Shown here: piece by piece, positions 26,733 to 36,722 of the stretch
Position numbering within the stretch: position 1 is the stretch's first letter
Layout: each line of letters opens with the position of its first letter
Assembly (NCBI RefSeq): GCF_001514265.1
Contig: NZ_KQ948988.1
Span: 1,123,395 to 1,187,394, forward strand
Reading direction: 5' to 3'
DNA: 64,000 bases
From: Streptomyces resistomycificus
Lineage (GTDB): Bacteria; Actinomycetota; Actinomycetes; Streptomycetales; Streptomycetaceae
Notes under the pieces: model-generated
Database searches by the model: none
What the model was told of the DNA's origin: nothing
What the model saw: the letters and a program-made list of their open reading frames with translations, nothing else
Made by a program: the position numbers and the translations under genes

Positions 26733-26762
26733 TTGACAGCGGCCGCGCCAGGGGAGTTGGAT
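26733..26762 (+). promoter_or_regulatory. promoter of the sugar ABC importer operon
   Basis: TTGACA (26733-26738), an 18-nt spacer, then TTGGAT (26757-26762). The start codon is 118 nt downstream. It faces the iolC promoter, with the operator lying between the two. Confidence 0.5.
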
Positions 26763-26879
26763 CCCGTCCCAGCGCACCAGCCGCTTTTCGGCGGCGCACG
26801 ACCCGGATCCTCCGAGGTCCCGGGCCCCTGAACATTCCGTAGATGCCTTACCCCCGTAGCACAGTGAGGTGCAGGAAAG

Positions 26880-27899
26880 ATGGACCGCTCTTCTCGCTTC
26901 CGCTCCCGCAGAATCACCCCCGTGGTCGCCGTCGCCGCGGCAGCGGCCCTGACCCTCGCAGGCTGCTCGAGCAGCTCCGGCGGCAAGAAGTCCGAGGAGA
27001 GCGAGGCCGGTGCCTCCGCGGGCAAGGCCAGCACTCCCCGGATGACCGTCGCGCTGGTCACCCACCAGTCGCCCGGCGACACCTTCTGGGACATCGTCCG
27101 CAAGGGTGCCGAGGCCGCGGCCGCCAAGGACAACATCAAGCTGATCTACTCCGCCGACCCGAACGCGGGCAACCAGGCCAACCTGGTGCAGAACGCGATC
27201 GACCAGAAGGTCGACGGCATCGCCATCACCCTCGCCAAGCCCGACGCCCTCAAGGACGTCGTGAGCAAGGCGAAGGCCGCGAACATACCCGTGGTCGGCC
27301 TCAACTCCGGTGTCAGCGAGTGGCAGAAGCTCGGCCTGATGGAGTTCTTCGGCCAGGACGAGACCGTGGCGGGCGAGGCGCTCGGCAAGCGGCTGAACCA
27401 GGCCGGCGCCAAGAGCGCCGTCTGTGTCATCCAGGAGCAGGGCAACATCGGCCTCACCCAGCGCTGCGACGGCGTGGAGAAGACCTTCTCCGGCAAGCTG
27501 CAGACGCTGAACGTCAACGGCACCGACATGCCGTCCGTGAAGTCGACGATCACCGCCAAGCTCAGCCAGGACAAGTCCATCGACCACGTCGTCACCCTCG
27601 GCGCCCCCTTCGCACTGACCGCGGTGCAGTCGGTGGCCGACTCCGGCAGCAAGGCGAAGGTCGCCACCTTCGACCTCAACAAGGAACTGACCGGAGCCAT
27701 CGACCAGGGCACGATCGAGTTCGCCGTCGACCAGCAGCCCTACCTCCAGGGTTACCTGGCGATCGACTCGCTGTGGCTCTACAAGAACAACGGCAACTAC
27801 ATGGGCGGTGGCGAGCAGCCGGTGCTGACCGGTCCCGCCTTCGTCGACAAGTCCAACGTCGAGTCGGTGGCCGCGTTCGCGGCCAAGGGCACCAGGTGA
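26880..27899 (+). CDS. sugar/inositol ABC importer, substrate-binding lipoprotein
   Basis: 339 aa. A lipoprotein signal ends in LTLAGC, with the lipidated Cys at residue 29, then a Ser/Gly linker. The mature part is a type I periplasmic-binding fold (RbsB/IbpA family): VALVTHQSPGDTFWDIVRKG, VDGIAITLAKPDALKD, VVGLNSGV, FFGQDETVAGEAL and TFDLNKELTGAI. It captures a monosaccharide or cyclitol outside the membrane for the permease and ATPase that follow. Context with iolC/iolD suggests inositol. AGGAAAG precedes the ATG. Confidence 0.88.
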   Translation: MDRSSRFRSRRITPVVAVAAAAALTLAGCSSSSGGKKSEESEAGASAGKASTPRMTVALVTHQSPGDTFWDIVRKGAEAAAAKDNIKLIYSADPNAGNQANLVQNAIDQKVDGIAITLAKPDALKDVVSKAKAANIPVVGLNSGVSEWQKLGLMEFFGQDETVAGEALGKRLNQAGAKSAVCVIQEQGNIGLTQRCDGVEKTFSGKLQTLNVNGTDMPSVKSTITAKLSQDKSIDHVVTLGAPFALTAVQSVADSGSKAKVATFDLNKELTGAIDQGTIEFAVDQQPYLQGYLAIDSLWLYKNNGNYMGGGEQPVLTGPAFVDKSNVESVAAFAAKGTR

Positions 27900-28975
27900 T
27901 GAGCATGACCCAGCACGCCGAGCCGGCGGTGACCACACCGCCGGCCCCCGGCCGCAAGGAGACCGACGGCCGGACCAGTGAACGCCCCCTGGTGCTGCGT
28001 CTGTTGGCCCGCCCCGAGGTGGGTGTCTTCCTCGGCGCCGTCGCGGTGTGGGTGTTCTTCCTCGTCGCCGCACCGCCGGTGCGTGAGGGCGGTGCGATGG
28101 CCAACATCCTGTACCAGTCCTCCACCATCGGGATCATGGCGCTGCCGGTGGCTCTGCTCATGATCGGCGGCGAGTTCGACCTGTCGGCCGGTGTCGCGGT
28201 GGTCACCTCGGCGCTCACCGCGAGCATGCTCAGCTACCAGCTGACCGCGAACGTCTGGGTCGGCGTGGTGGTGGCGCTCCTGGTCTCCCTCGGGATCGGC
28301 TTTTTCAACGGGTGGATGGTGGTCAGGACCGGGCTGCCCAGCTTCCTGATCACGCTGGGCACGTTCCTGATCCTGCAGGGCGTGAACCTGGCCGTCACCA
28401 AGCTGGTCACCACCAATGTGGCCACCGACGACATCAGCGACATGGACGGCTTCGGCCAGGCGAAGAAGATCTTCGCCTCGTCGTTCGAGGTCGGCAACGT
28501 CCAGGTGAAGATCACGATCGTGTACTGGCTGGTGTTCGCGGCGCTGGCCACCTGGGTGCTGCTGCGCACCAAGTACGGCAACTGGATCTTCGCGGTCGGC
28601 GGAAACAAGGAGTCCGCGCGAGCGGTCGGCGTGCCGGTGACGTTCACGAAGATCTCGCTGTTCATGCTGGTCGGCTTCGGCGCCTGGTTCGTCGGCATGC
28701 ACCAGCTGTTCACCTTCAACACCGTGCAGTCCGGAGAGGGCGTCGGCCAGGAGCTGATCTACATCTCCGCGGCCGTGATCGGCGGCTGTCTGCTGACCGG
28801 CGGCGCCGGCAGCGCGATCGGCCCGGTCTTCGGCGCGTTCATGTTCGGCATGGTGCAGCAGGGCATCGTCTACGCAGGCTGGAACCCCGACTGGTTCAAG
28901 GCCTTCCTCGGCGTGATGCTCCTCGGCGCCGTCCTGATCAATCTGTGGGTCCAGCGCACGGCCACCCGGAGGTGA
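27899..28975 (+). CDS. sugar ABC importer, permease (RbsC family)
   Basis: 358 aa with a ~50-residue cytoplasmic N-terminus and about 8-10 helices. The RbsC-family core is visible: [53 protein letters not shown] (coupling helix), and [19 protein letters not shown]. The ATG shares bases with the lipoprotein stop (TGATG). It forms the membrane channel of the importer. Confidence 0.9.
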   Translation: MSMTQHAEPAVTTPPAPGRKETDGRTSERPLVLRLLARPEVGVFLGAVAVWVFFLVAAPPVREGGAMANILYQSSTIGIMALPVALLMIGGEFDLSAGVAVVTSALTASMLSYQLTANVWVGVVVALLVSLGIGFFNGWMVVRTGLPSFLITLGTFLILQGVNLAVTKLVTTNVATDDISDMDGFGQAKKIFASSFEVGNVQVKITIVYWLVFAALATWVLLRTKYGNWIFAVGGNKESARAVGVPVTFTKISLFMLVGFGAWFVGMHQLFTFNTVQSGEGVGQELIYISAAVIGGCLLTGGAGSAIGPVFGAFMFGMVQQGIVYAGWNPDWFKAFLGVMLLGAVLINLWVQRTATRR

Positions 28976-28980
28976 CCCGA

Positions 28981-29889
28981 ATGACCAACGAAGCCGGAAC
29001 ACACGGCGCCATCCTCCAGGACACCGCGCCCGAGAACGGGGACCACCCCCTCGTCGAACTCCGCAACGCGGGCAAGTCCTACGGCAACATCCGTGCCCTG
29101 CACGGCGTCGGTCTCCAGGTCCACCCCGGCCGGGTGACCTGCGTGCTCGGCGACAACGGCGCCGGCAAGTCCACCCTCATCAAGATCGTGTCCGGGCTGC
29201 ACCAGCACACCGAGGGCGAGTTCCTCGTCGACGGCGAACCGGTGCGCTTCTCCACCCCGCGCGAGGCGCTCGACAAGGGCATCGCCACGGTCTACCAGGA
29301 CCTCGCCGTCGTGCCGCTGATGCCGGTGTGGCGCAACTTCTTCCTCGGCTCCGAGATGACCAAGGGCCCCTGGCCGGTCCGCCGTCTCGACATCGAGAGG
29401 ATGAAGAAGACCGCCGACCAGGAACTGCGCAACATGGGCATCGTCCTCGACGACCTCGAACAGCCCATCGGCACCCTCTCCGGCGGCCAGCGCCAGTGCG
29501 TGGCCATCGCCCGCGCCGTCTACTTCGGCGCCCGCGTCCTCATCCTCGACGAGCCCACCGCCGCCCTCGGCGTCAAGCAGTCCGGTGTGGTCCTGAAGTA
29601 CATCGCCGCCGCCCGCGACCGCGGCCTCGGCGTCATCTTCATCACCCACAACCCGCACCACGCCTACATGGTCGGCGACCACTTCAGCGTCCTGCGCCTG
29701 GGCACCATGGAGCTCTCCGCCTCCCGCGACCAGGTCAGCCTCGAGGAACTCACCAACCACATGGCCGGCGGCGCCGAACTCGCCTCCCTCAAGCACGAAC
29801 TGGCCCAGGTCCGCGGCGTCGACGTCGACCGGCTCCCCGAGGCCGAGGAGCTCACCGTCCCCGCCGCCACCGGCGAAGGGAAGTCCTGA
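28981..29889 (+). CDS. sugar ABC importer, single-domain ATP-binding protein
   Basis: 302 aa with one ABC domain. Walker A is [15 protein letters not shown]-loop [13 protein letters not shown], signature [14 protein letters not shown], Walker [12 protein letters not shown], and the H-loop FITHN. RbsA/MglA proteins usually have two ABC domains (~500 aa), so this is the short, dimer-forming kind seen in some actinobacterial inositol/ribose importers. It lies 5 nt after the permease. Confidence 0.9.
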   Translation: MTNEAGTHGAILQDTAPENGDHPLVELRNAGKSYGNIRALHGVGLQVHPGRVTCVLGDNGAGKSTLIKIVSGLHQHTEGEFLVDGEPVRFSTPREALDKGIATVYQDLAVVPLMPVWRNFFLGSEMTKGPWPVRRLDIERMKKTADQELRNMGIVLDDLEQPIGTLSGGQRQCVAIARAVYFGARVLILDEPTAALGVKQSGVVLKYIAAARDRGLGVIFITHNPHHAYMVGDHFSVLRLGTMELSASRDQVSLEELTNHMAGGAELASLKHELAQVRGVDVDRLPEAEELTVPAATGEGKS

Positions 29890-29890
29890 G

Positions 29891-30793
29891 GTGGCCGCCT
29901 CGCTCGACCGGATCCGGGTCGGCTCGGCCCCCGACTCCTGGGGCGTCTGGTTCCCCGACGACCCGGTGCAGGTGCCCTGGGAACGGTTTCTGGACGAGGT
30001 CAGCGAGGCGGGCTACTCCTGGATCGAGCTGGGTCCGTACGGCTATCTGCCCACCGATCCCGCCCGGTTGACGGACGAGGTGAGCAGGCGCGACCTCAAG
30101 GTCTCGGCGGGCACGGTCTTCACCGGCCTGCACCGCGGGCCCTCCGTCTGGGACGCCACCTGGCGGCACGTCAGCCAGGTCGCCGCGCTCACCCAGGCCA
30201 TGGGCGCACGGCACCTCGTCGTCATCCCGTCCTTCTGGCGTGACGACAAGACCGCCGAGATCCTGGAGCCGCCGGAGCTGACCGGCGAGCAGTGGGGCCA
30301 CCTCACCAAGGGCATGGAGCGGCTGGGACGCGAGGTCAAGGAGAGGTACGGCCTCGACATCGTCGTCCACCCGCACGCCGACACCCACATCGACACCGAG
30401 CACCACGTCGAGCGCTTCCTCGACTCGACCGACTCCGACCTGGTCCGGCTCTGCCTGGACACCGGCCACTACGCCTACTGCGGCGGCGACAGCGTCAAGC
30501 TGATCGAGACGTACGGCGAACGCATCGGCTATCTGCACCTCAAGCAGGTCGACCCGGTGATCCTCGCCGACGTCGTCAAGAACGAGGTGCCGTTCGGACC
30601 CGCCGTGCAGCGTGGCGTGATGTGCGAACCCCCCTCCGGGGTACCGGAGTTGGAGCCCGTCCTGGTGGCCGCGCAGAAACTCGGCGTCGAGCTGTTCGCG
30701 ATCGTCGAGCAGGACATGTACCCGTGCGAGCCGGACAAGCCGCTGCCGATCGCCGTCCGCACCCGCAAGTTCCTGAGGTCCTGCGGCGCCTGA
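29891..30793 (+). CDS. sugar phosphate isomerase/epimerase (xylose isomerase-like TIM barrel; IolE/IolI relative)
   Basis: 300 aa from a GTG two bases after the ATPase stop. It opens [15 protein letters not shown] and [17 protein letters not shown]. Conserved metal-binding positions include the HPHADTHID strand, [13 protein letters not shown] and YLHLKQVD, and a late Glu in [10 protein letters not shown]. The family includes inosose dehydratase (IolE) and inosose isomerase (IolI). In this operon either role is possible. Confidence 0.8.
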   Translation: MAASLDRIRVGSAPDSWGVWFPDDPVQVPWERFLDEVSEAGYSWIELGPYGYLPTDPARLTDEVSRRDLKVSAGTVFTGLHRGPSVWDATWRHVSQVAALTQAMGARHLVVIPSFWRDDKTAEILEPPELTGEQWGHLTKGMERLGREVKERYGLDIVVHPHADTHIDTEHHVERFLDSTDSDLVRLCLDTGHYAYCGGDSVKLIETYGERIGYLHLKQVDPVILADVVKNEVPFGPAVQRGVMCEPPSGVPELEPVLVAAQKLGVELFAIVEQDMYPCEPDKPLPIAVRTRKFLRSCGA

Positions 30794-30804
30794 AAGGGAC
30801 GACC

Positions 30805-31833
30805 ATGAGCCCCCGAGGCACAAGTGAAGAACTCCGTGTCGCGGTCATCGGCACCGGCCGCATGGGCGCGGACCACGTCCGGCGTATCCAGGAGGTCACC
30901 AGCGGAGCGCGGGTGAGCGCGGTCGTGGACCTCGACGCGGAGCGCGCCAAGACGATCGCGTCCCGCGTCGACGGCTGCACCGCCCACACCGACCCGGCCG
31001 CCGCGATGGCGGCGGCCGACGTCGACGCCGTCCTGGTCGCCTCGCCGGGCCCCGCCCACGAGGCCACCCTGCTCACCGCCTTCGAGCACGGACTGCCGGT
31101 GCTGTGCGAGAAGCCGCTCACCCCCGATGCGGCCTCCGCGCTGCGTGTGCTGGAGGCCGAGTGCGAGCTGGGCCGCCGACTGGTCCAGGTAGGCTTCATG
31201 CGGCGCTACGACGCCGAGTACGTCAGACTCAAGTCCTTGTTGGAAACGGGCCAGTTGGGGCGGCCTCTACTGCTGCACAACCGGCACCGGAACGTGGCCA
31301 GCCCGCCCGGCTTCACCAGCGACATGCTCATCAGCGACTCGGTGGCGCACGAGACGGACGTGACCCGCTGGCTGCTCGGCCACGAGATCGCGGCCGTCAC
31401 GGTGCTGCGCCCCACCCCCTCCGCGAGCGCGCCGGACGCCCTGCAGGACCCGCAGTTCGTGGTCTTCGAGACGGACGGCGGAGCGGTGTCCGACGTCGAG
31501 ATCTTCGTCAACTGCGGCTTCGGCTACCAGGTCCAGGCCGAGGTGGTCTGCGAGCGTGGCACCGCCCGCATCGGTGACGGCCATGCCATGGTCACCCACA
31601 TGGCCGGCCGCTGGGGCGGCACCATCGACCAGGACTACACCGTGCGCTTCGCCGACGCCTACGACCGCGAGATCCAGGCCTGGGTCGACGCCACCCGGCG
31701 CGGCGAGGTGACCGGCCCGAGCGTCTGGGACGGCTATGCCGCGGCGGCGGTCTGCGAGGCGGGGGTGCGGGCGCTGACGGACGGCGGCCGGGTGGAGATC
31801 GACCTCGTGGAGAAGCCGCCGTTGTACCGATGA
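30805..31833 (+). CDS. iolG: Gfo/Idh/MocA oxidoreductase, myo-inositol 2-dehydrogenase-like
   Basis: 342 aa. NAD motif [17 protein letters not shown], the family motif CEKPL (catalytic Lys), and the C-terminal domain with [18 protein letters not shown] containing the conserved Asp/His pair. It would oxidise inositol or a related cyclitol to the ketose. It closes the importer operon, 11 nt after the isomerase gene. A second IolG-like enzyme lies at 34840, so substrate division is likely. Confidence 0.83.
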   Translation: MSPRGTSEELRVAVIGTGRMGADHVRRIQEVTSGARVSAVVDLDAERAKTIASRVDGCTAHTDPAAAMAAADVDAVLVASPGPAHEATLLTAFEHGLPVLCEKPLTPDAASALRVLEAECELGRRLVQVGFMRRYDAEYVRLKSLLETGQLGRPLLLHNRHRNVASPPGFTSDMLISDSVAHETDVTRWLLGHEIAAVTVLRPTPSASAPDALQDPQFVVFETDGGAVSDVEIFVNCGFGYQVQAEVVCERGTARIGDGHAMVTHMAGRWGGTIDQDYTVRFADAYDREIQAWVDATRRGEVTGPSVWDGYAAAAVCEAGVRALTDGGRVEIDLVEKPPLYR

Positions 31834-31949
31834 CCGCGGCTGGTGTGCCCCAGATTCCCGAACCCTTTCGTTCGATCCACGCGGGGCTCTACGCTCGTGA
31901 GGCGGGTTCCGAAGGCCGGAACCCGCCGTTCGCAGCACCGGGGGAAGCC

Positions 31950-32633
31950 GTGGAGGTAGCGACGCTGGTCCTGCTGGGAGCGGCGGGTGGCGCACTGCGC
32001 GGGCTTCTGGACGTCTACACCCGCTTCCTCGACTGGCAGACGGACCGGCGCGCCCACCGGCGATTACCCCTCGGGCAACAAAGCGAACCACCCCGATTCC
32101 GCAGCTACTTCGACCCCATAGGCGACCCCGTCGCCGCCGTGGTGCACAGCGCCATGGGCGCCGGAGCCGCGGTGCTGCTCGGCACCACGGGCCAGATCAG
32201 CGGCGCCTATGCCGCTCTCGTGGTGGGCATCTCGGCGCCGGTGATCCTGACCCAGCTGGGCCGCGTCCAGTCGGTGAACGACGCTCTGACCGGCGGCCAG
32301 GTGTCGGCGCAGCAGGGTGCCGAGCAGCAGCAGACGCCGGTTCCGACGACCGCGGTCGCACCACTCACCGCGACGCCGACGGCCGTGCACACCCTGGACA
32401 CCCCTGCGCCGGCCGCGCTGTCCGAACCGCGCCCGGTCGCCGGGGCCGTGTCCGCGGACGGTGACGGGCCGCCGGCGGACCTACGGCAGGCGACGCGGCC
32501 GGACGAGACGCCCCGGCCTCACCCGAACGGTCGGCCTGCCAACCCGGCGGGCGGCCCCGACCGGGGTCGTCGCGGCCGGGAGGTGCCGCCCCAGCCGCAG
32601 CAGCCGGTCCTGGGAGAGGAGGGGACGGGGTGA
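31950..32633 (+). CDS. protein of unknown function, short membrane-anchored, with a TTA codon
   Basis: 227 aa from the GTG at 31950, which has a GGGGAAG in front. The frame is open back to 31830, but the residues before 31950 look non-coding. A short hydrophobic N-terminus (VATLVLLGAAGGALRGLLDVY) is followed by a charged patch, a second hydrophobic stretch (VHSAMGAGAAVLLGTTGQISGAYAALVVGISAPVIL), then ~100 residues rich in Pro, Thr, Ala and Gln. Leu at codon 32064-32066 is TTA, a bldA-tRNA-dependent codon in Streptomyces. The stop overlaps the next start (GTGA). No function is recognised. Confidence 0.6.
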   Translation: MEVATLVLLGAAGGALRGLLDVYTRFLDWQTDRRAHRRLPLGQQSEPPRFRSYFDPIGDPVAAVVHSAMGAGAAVLLGTTGQISGAYAALVVGISAPVILTQLGRVQSVNDALTGGQVSAQQGAEQQQTPVPTTAVAPLTATPTAVHTLDTPAPAALSEPRPVAGAVSADGDGPPADLRQATRPDETPRPHPNGRPANPAGGPDRGRRGREVPPQPQQPVLGEEGTG

Positions 32634-33793
32634 CCGAACGACCTTCCGTGCGCCGACGTATCGCCGCCAGCATCCTCGGCGTCGAGCGCTCGGCGCCGAG
32701 ACCGCCCACGGCCGAGCAGCAGCGCCTGCTTCCCGCGAAGCGGCGCCTTCTGGCGTCACTGCTCGGGATTCGCGTACGCCCCTCCGCGCCTCGCGTGTCC
32801 GCGCCGTCGGCCACGGAAGAGCGGCCGAGGCCGGCACCGGCACCGACCGTGCCGGAACGCCCGAACTGTGCCGACTACCCGGAACACACCCCCGAGCCGG
32901 TGGCGAGGCCGTCGACGGCCGACCGGCGGGCCGTGTGGCACACGACCTCCAGTGGCGGAAACACCGGCCCCGCCCATCTGCTCGGCGAGGACCGCCCGGA
33001 ATACGAGCGGATCCTCGACGAGGCGCTGCGCTCCGCCCGCCACCGCCCGGAACTGGCCGCTGTCGGTCAGCGGCTCAACCCCGAACAGCTGCGCACCATG
33101 GCGCTCAACGCCACCGCACTCATCACGACGGCCGCGGCGACCGAGTACCAGCACTACGTGAAGGTGCGCGAGGAACTGCACCACCCGGCGCGGTCCGCGT
33201 CCGGCAGGGGCGTCGAGGAGCCGGGCTCGACGGGGCTCGCCACCGCCCTGGGTAAGGCCGGGGCCAGCGGCGCGGGTGTGGGGGCGGTCGCCGCGGTGTT
33301 GACACCCGTGCTCGCCGGTACCGCGACGGTGCTCTTCCTGCTCGTGGGGTACCTCCTGAAGATGGTCACCCCCGAACCGGCTTTCGCCCAGACCATGCTC
33401 ACCGCGGGGTGGGTGCTCGGCGGCGTGACGGCGGCCTCGCTCCTGGTCGCCTTCGTCGCCCTGGTAATCACAGCGCTGCGCAACCAGCCGCCCCCGCTCG
33501 AAGCCGGGCCGTACGGCGAGCAGAGCACGGAAGTGCGTCTCGCCAGGCAGGCCTGGCGAGACGCACTACTGGAGAGAGGCATCCTGCCGTTCCTGCGGGA
33601 GGCGCTGGCCGACCCGGGCGGCGCCGCACGGCACTCCGCGCCGCCGTCACCGGCCTCCCGCATCCCGGACCTCGGCTATGGCCGCCCGGGCTTCACCACC
33701 TCGGGCGACGCCGCTCCGGGCCCCCGTCCGAGCTACACGAGCCCGGACTACAGCAGCCCGGACTTCGGCGGCCCGGAACACCGGCCGGAGTGA
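32630..33793 (+). CDS. protein of unknown function with two transmembrane helices and proline-rich ends
   Basis: 387 aa from a GTG overlapping the previous stop. An Arg-rich N-terminus holds two related segments (RRRIAASILGVERSAPR and KRRLLASLLGIRVRPSAPR), an internal duplication. A helical region with ERILDEALRSAR follows, then two TM helices (about residues 210-240 and 257-285), then a cytoplasmic helix and a tail of SPDYSSPDFGGPEH-type repeats. Coupling to the preceding gene suggests they work as a pair. Unrecognised. Confidence 0.65.
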   Translation: MTERPSVRRRIAASILGVERSAPRPPTAEQQRLLPAKRRLLASLLGIRVRPSAPRVSAPSATEERPRPAPAPTVPERPNCADYPEHTPEPVARPSTADRRAVWHTTSSGGNTGPAHLLGEDRPEYERILDEALRSARHRPELAAVGQRLNPEQLRTMALNATALITTAAATEYQHYVKVREELHHPARSASGRGVEEPGSTGLATALGKAGASGAGVGAVAAVLTPVLAGTATVLFLLVGYLLKMVTPEPAFAQTMLTAGWVLGGVTAASLLVAFVALVITALRNQPPPLEAGPYGEQSTEVRLARQAWRDALLERGILPFLREALADPGGAARHSAPPSPASRIPDLGYGRPGFTTSGDAAPGPRPSYTSPDYSSPDFGGPEHRPE

Positions 33794-33820
33794 TCCGGGC
33801 GGCCCGGCGACCGGCTGGGA

Positions 33821-34843
33821 TCAGCCTCCCACCGCCGTGCGCGGCCGTGCCTCGAACCCCGCCGCCCGATAGCACTCGTCGATCAGCGTCATCGTCGCAA
33901 CCGCGTCGTCCGCGTCCAGCGGCATCGCGGCCCCGTCCCGCACCCGGTCCGCGAACGCCTCCAGCTGGTACGAGTACGACGAGCGCGTCCCGAGCCGCTC
34001 CGTGCGCTCGCCGTCCGCCGTCCGCACCACGACCCGGTCGTCCAGGTGCGGCAGGACGAAGTTCGGGGCGCTCGCCTCACCGCGGGTGCCGACGATCCGG
34101 CAGCTCATCTCCAGCTCGTGGTACGCCATGTGGCAGCGGGCGGTCGCGGTGGCCCCGCCCGGGTACTCCAGCTCGGCGTCCAGCCACTCGTCGACGCCAG
34201 GCGCCCCCGCGCGCTCCCCGCCCCGCGCGGAGACGAGCCGAGGGGCCCCGCCCGCCCAGGGCGCGAGCATCCGCGCCGCGTGCAGGCTGTAGCAGCCCAG
34301 GTCCATCACGGCGCCCCCGGCCAGCGGCAGCGACCAGCGCGGGTCCTCGTCGTCCGGCGCGGGGATGGCGACCATGGTCTCCACCCGCCGCAGCTCGCCG
34401 AGTTCACCGCTGCGCAGGATCTCGTGCAGGCGCCGGGTGACCGGGTGGAAGAGGTAGTGGAAGCCCTCCAGGAAGACGGTGCCCGCCTTCGCCACGGCCT
34501 CCCGTACCTCGGCCGCCTCCCGCGCGTTGCTCGCCGACGGCTTCTCCGTCAGGACGTGCTTGCCCGCGGCGAGGGCGGCGAGGTTCCACGGCCCGTGCAG
34601 GCCGTTAGCCAGCGGGTTGTAGACGACCTCCACCTCGGGGTCGGCGATCAGGTCGGCGTAGGAGTCCGCCACCCGCTCCACGCCGTGCTCCGCCGCGAAG
34701 GCCTCGGCGCGGGAGCGGTCGCGGGCGGCCACCGCGACGAGGCGGTGACCACCCGCCCGGGCCGGGTCGACGAGGGAGCGTTCGGTGATGCGAGCGGCGC
34801 CCAGTACTCCGATGCGCAGTGGTTCCCGGCCCGGTCGGCTCAT
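33821..34843 (-). CDS. Gfo/Idh/MocA family oxidoreductase
   Basis: 340 aa from MSRPGREPLRIGVLGAARI, with GAGGAGGT in front. Rossmann motif GVLGAARI, family motif TEKPSASN (catalytic Lys), and C-terminal DLGCYSLHAARMLAPW with the His. GxxR-type YNPLANGLHGPW is similar to the dihydrodiol/xylose dehydrogenase subgroup of the family. It is the last gene of a four-gene leftward operon and overlaps the stop of the IolG gene by ATGA. Confidence 0.82.
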   Translation of the reverse strand: MSRPGREPLRIGVLGAARITERSLVDPARAGGHRLVAVAARDRSRAEAFAAEHGVERVADSYADLIADPEVEVVYNPLANGLHGPWNLAALAAGKHVLTEKPSASNAREAAEVREAVAKAGTVFLEGFHYLFHPVTRRLHEILRSGELGELRRVETMVAIPAPDDEDPRWSLPLAGGAVMDLGCYSLHAARMLAPWAGGAPRLVSARGGERAGAPGVDEWLDAELEYPGGATATARCHMAYHELEMSCRIVGTRGEASAPNFVLPHLDDRVVVRTADGERTERLGTRSSYSYQLEAFADRVRDGAAMPLDADDAVATMTLIDECYRAAGFEARPRTAVGG

Positions 34844-35844
34844 GCCTGCCGTACCTCCTCGATGGTCACGGGGCGGTGCTCGCCCAGCGACAGTGTGCAC
34901 GCCTCGGCGATCCAGCCCGCCTCCAGGGCGTCCTCGATCGTGCAGGGGGAGGGACGGGTGCCCGCCACCACCTCGGTGAACGCGGTGAGTTCGGCACGGT
35001 AGGCCTCGGTGAAGCGGTCCATGAAGAAGTCGTGCGGGGTGCCCGCCGGGAAGGTCACGCCGGGCTCGACGGAGCGCAGCGGCAGCTTGTCCTCCAGGCC
35101 GACGGCGATGGAGTCCGCGAAGCCGTGGATCTCCATGCGGACGTCGTAACCCCGGGCGTTGTGACGGGAGTTGGAGATGACCGCGATGGTGCCGTCGTCC
35201 AGGGTGAGGATCGCGCCCGTGGTGTCGGCGTCGCCCGCCGCCTTGATGTAGTCGGCGCCCCGGTTGCCGCCCACCGCGTACACCTCGGTCACCTCGCGGC
35301 CGGTCACCCAGCGGATGATGTCGAAGTCGTGCACCGAGCAGTCCCGGAAGATGCCCCCGGAGGAAGCGACGTACGCGGCGGGCGGCGGCGCCGGGTCCAG
35401 CGTCGTCGACCGTACGGTGTGCAGCTTGCCCAGCTCACCGCCCTGCACGGCGGCCCGCGCGGCGACGAACCCGGCGTCGAAGCGCCGGTTGTACCCGATC
35501 TGGATCGGCACGGTGCTGTCCTGGACGGACTTGAGGACCTCGATGCCCTCCCGCATGGTGCGGGCGACGGGCTTCTCGCAGAACACCGGCACGCCCGCTG
35601 CCACGGCGGCGCGGATCAGCGCGGGGTGGGCGTCGGTCGCCGCGGCGACGACGATGCCGTCCACCCCGGCGGACAGCACGGCCTCGGGGGAGTCCGCGAC
35701 CTCGGCGCCGAACCGCTCGGCGGCGGCCTTGGCCGCGTCCGCGAACGGGTCGGCGACGACGAGCGACTCGACCACGTCGAGGTGGGAGAGGGTCTCGGCG
35801 TGGAAGGCGCCGATGCGGCCGAGGCCGAGGATTCCGATACGCAT
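34840..35844 (-). CDS. iolG: inositol 2-dehydrogenase (Gfo/Idh/MocA)
   Basis: 334 aa. GILGLGRIGAFHAETL, CEKPVARTMREGIEVL (catalytic Lys), QIGYNRRFDAGF and GGIFRDCSVHDFDIIRWVTG (catalytic Asp/His) are the hallmark blocks of IolG/inositol 2-dehydrogenases. Activity is NAD-dependent oxidation of myo- or another inositol. It lies in a leftward operon with the PhyH-like and SDR genes, separated from the SDR by 86 bp that include a hexamer repeat. Confidence 0.87.
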   Translation of the reverse strand: MRIGILGLGRIGAFHAETLSHLDVVESLVVADPFADAAKAAAERFGAEVADSPEAVLSAGVDGIVVAAATDAHPALIRAAVAAGVPVFCEKPVARTMREGIEVLKSVQDSTVPIQIGYNRRFDAGFVAARAAVQGGELGKLHTVRSTTLDPAPPPAAYVASSGGIFRDCSVHDFDIIRWVTGREVTEVYAVGGNRGADYIKAAGDADTTGAILTLDDGTIAVISNSRHNARGYDVRMEIHGFADSIAVGLEDKLPLRSVEPGVTFPAGTPHDFFMDRFTEAYRAELTAFTEVVAGTRPSPCTIEDALEAGWIAEACTLSLGEHRPVTIEEVRQA

Positions 35845-35861
35845 GGGGGAGTTGCTCCTTG

Positions 35862-35888
35862 GGTGCGGGTGCGGGTGCGGGTGCGGGT
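35862..35888 (+). repeat. GGTGCG hexamer tract
   Basis: About four and a half tandem GGTGCG units lie 18-44 nt upstream of the iolG start at 35844, between it and the SDR stop. Length variation could alter iolG translation or spacing; that is inference. Confidence 0.6.
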
Positions 35889-35930
35889 ACTGCGAGCGGC
35901 CGCGGGGCGGTGACAGGTGGAGGGGGAAGG

Positions 35931-36707
35931 TCAGTCCAGGCCGCCGAACACGTTCTGGTCCCAGTCGATCACCGAACCGGTGACCACCCCGGACCGCTCG
36001 GACAGCAGGAAGACGACGAAGTCGGCGATTTCGTCCGGCTGGCCGAGCTTGCCCATCGGCAGCCGTGCGGCGGCCTGCTCGCGCCAGTCGTCGCCTGCGC
36101 CGTGGAAGGTCTTCTGTGTGGTGTCCTCGCCCTCGGTCGCGGTCCAGCCGATGTTCAGGCCGTTGATCCGGACCCGGTCGAAGCGGTGCGCGTGCGCGGC
36201 GTTGCGGGTGAGCCCGATCAGCCCCGCCTTCGCGGCGACGTACGGGGCGAGGAACGGCTGCCCGCCGTGCGCCGAGGACGTGATGATGTTGACGACGGTG
36301 CCGGGAGCCTTCCGCCCCACCATGTCCGCGACGGCGGCCTGCATGGCGAAGAACGGCGCCTTGAGGTTGATCGCGATGTGCTGGTCGAACAGTTCGGGCG
36401 TGGTGTCGAGCAGCGTGCCCCGCGAGGTCAGCCCCGCCGAGTTCACCAGGCAGTCGACCCGGCCGTACGCCGCGACGACCTGAGTGACGGAGGACTTGGC
36501 CTGCTCCGCGTCGGCCAGGTCGGCCCGTACGAACATGGCCTTGCCGCCGGCCGCCGCGAGCTCCGCCACCAGGGCCTCACCGGGTTCCGGGCGCCGGCCC
36601 GTGACGGCGACCAGCGCCCCCTCACGGACGGCGGCCCGCGCGATGGCGGCGCCCACCCCCTGGCTGCCGCCGTTGACGAGGACGACCTTGTCGTCGAGAA
36701 GTCCCAT
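35931..36707 (-). CDS. short-chain dehydrogenase/reductase
   Basis: 258 aa classical SDR. NAD(P) motif VNGGSQGVGAAIARA, NSAGLTS (NAG-type), catalytic Ser in IITSSAHGG and PYVAAKAGL (YxxxK), then an RINGLNIGWT block in place of the usual PG. It probably oxidises a hydroxyl of a cyclitol or sugar in the same route as its IolG neighbour. It starts 15 nt after the PhyH-like gene. Only a weak AAAGAGAAA precedes its ATG. Confidence 0.86.
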   Translation of the reverse strand: MGLLDDKVVLVNGGSQGVGAAIARAAVREGALVAVTGRRPEPGEALVAELAAAGGKAMFVRADLADAEQAKSSVTQVVAAYGRVDCLVNSAGLTSRGTLLDTTPELFDQHIAINLKAPFFAMQAAVADMVGRKAPGTVVNIITSSAHGGQPFLAPYVAAKAGLIGLTRNAAHAHRFDRVRINGLNIGWTATEGEDTTQKTFHGAGDDWREQAAARLPMGKLGQPDEIADFVVFLLSERSGVVTGSVIDWDQNVFGGLD

Positions 36708-36722
36708 GTGTCTGTTTCTCTT

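Noticed and set aside
31830..31949. N-terminal extension of the unknown gene to overlap the preceding dehydrogenase
   Set aside because: The extra 40 residues look like untranslated leader, and GTG 31950 has a purine-rich ribosome site. The upstream ATG cannot be fully excluded.
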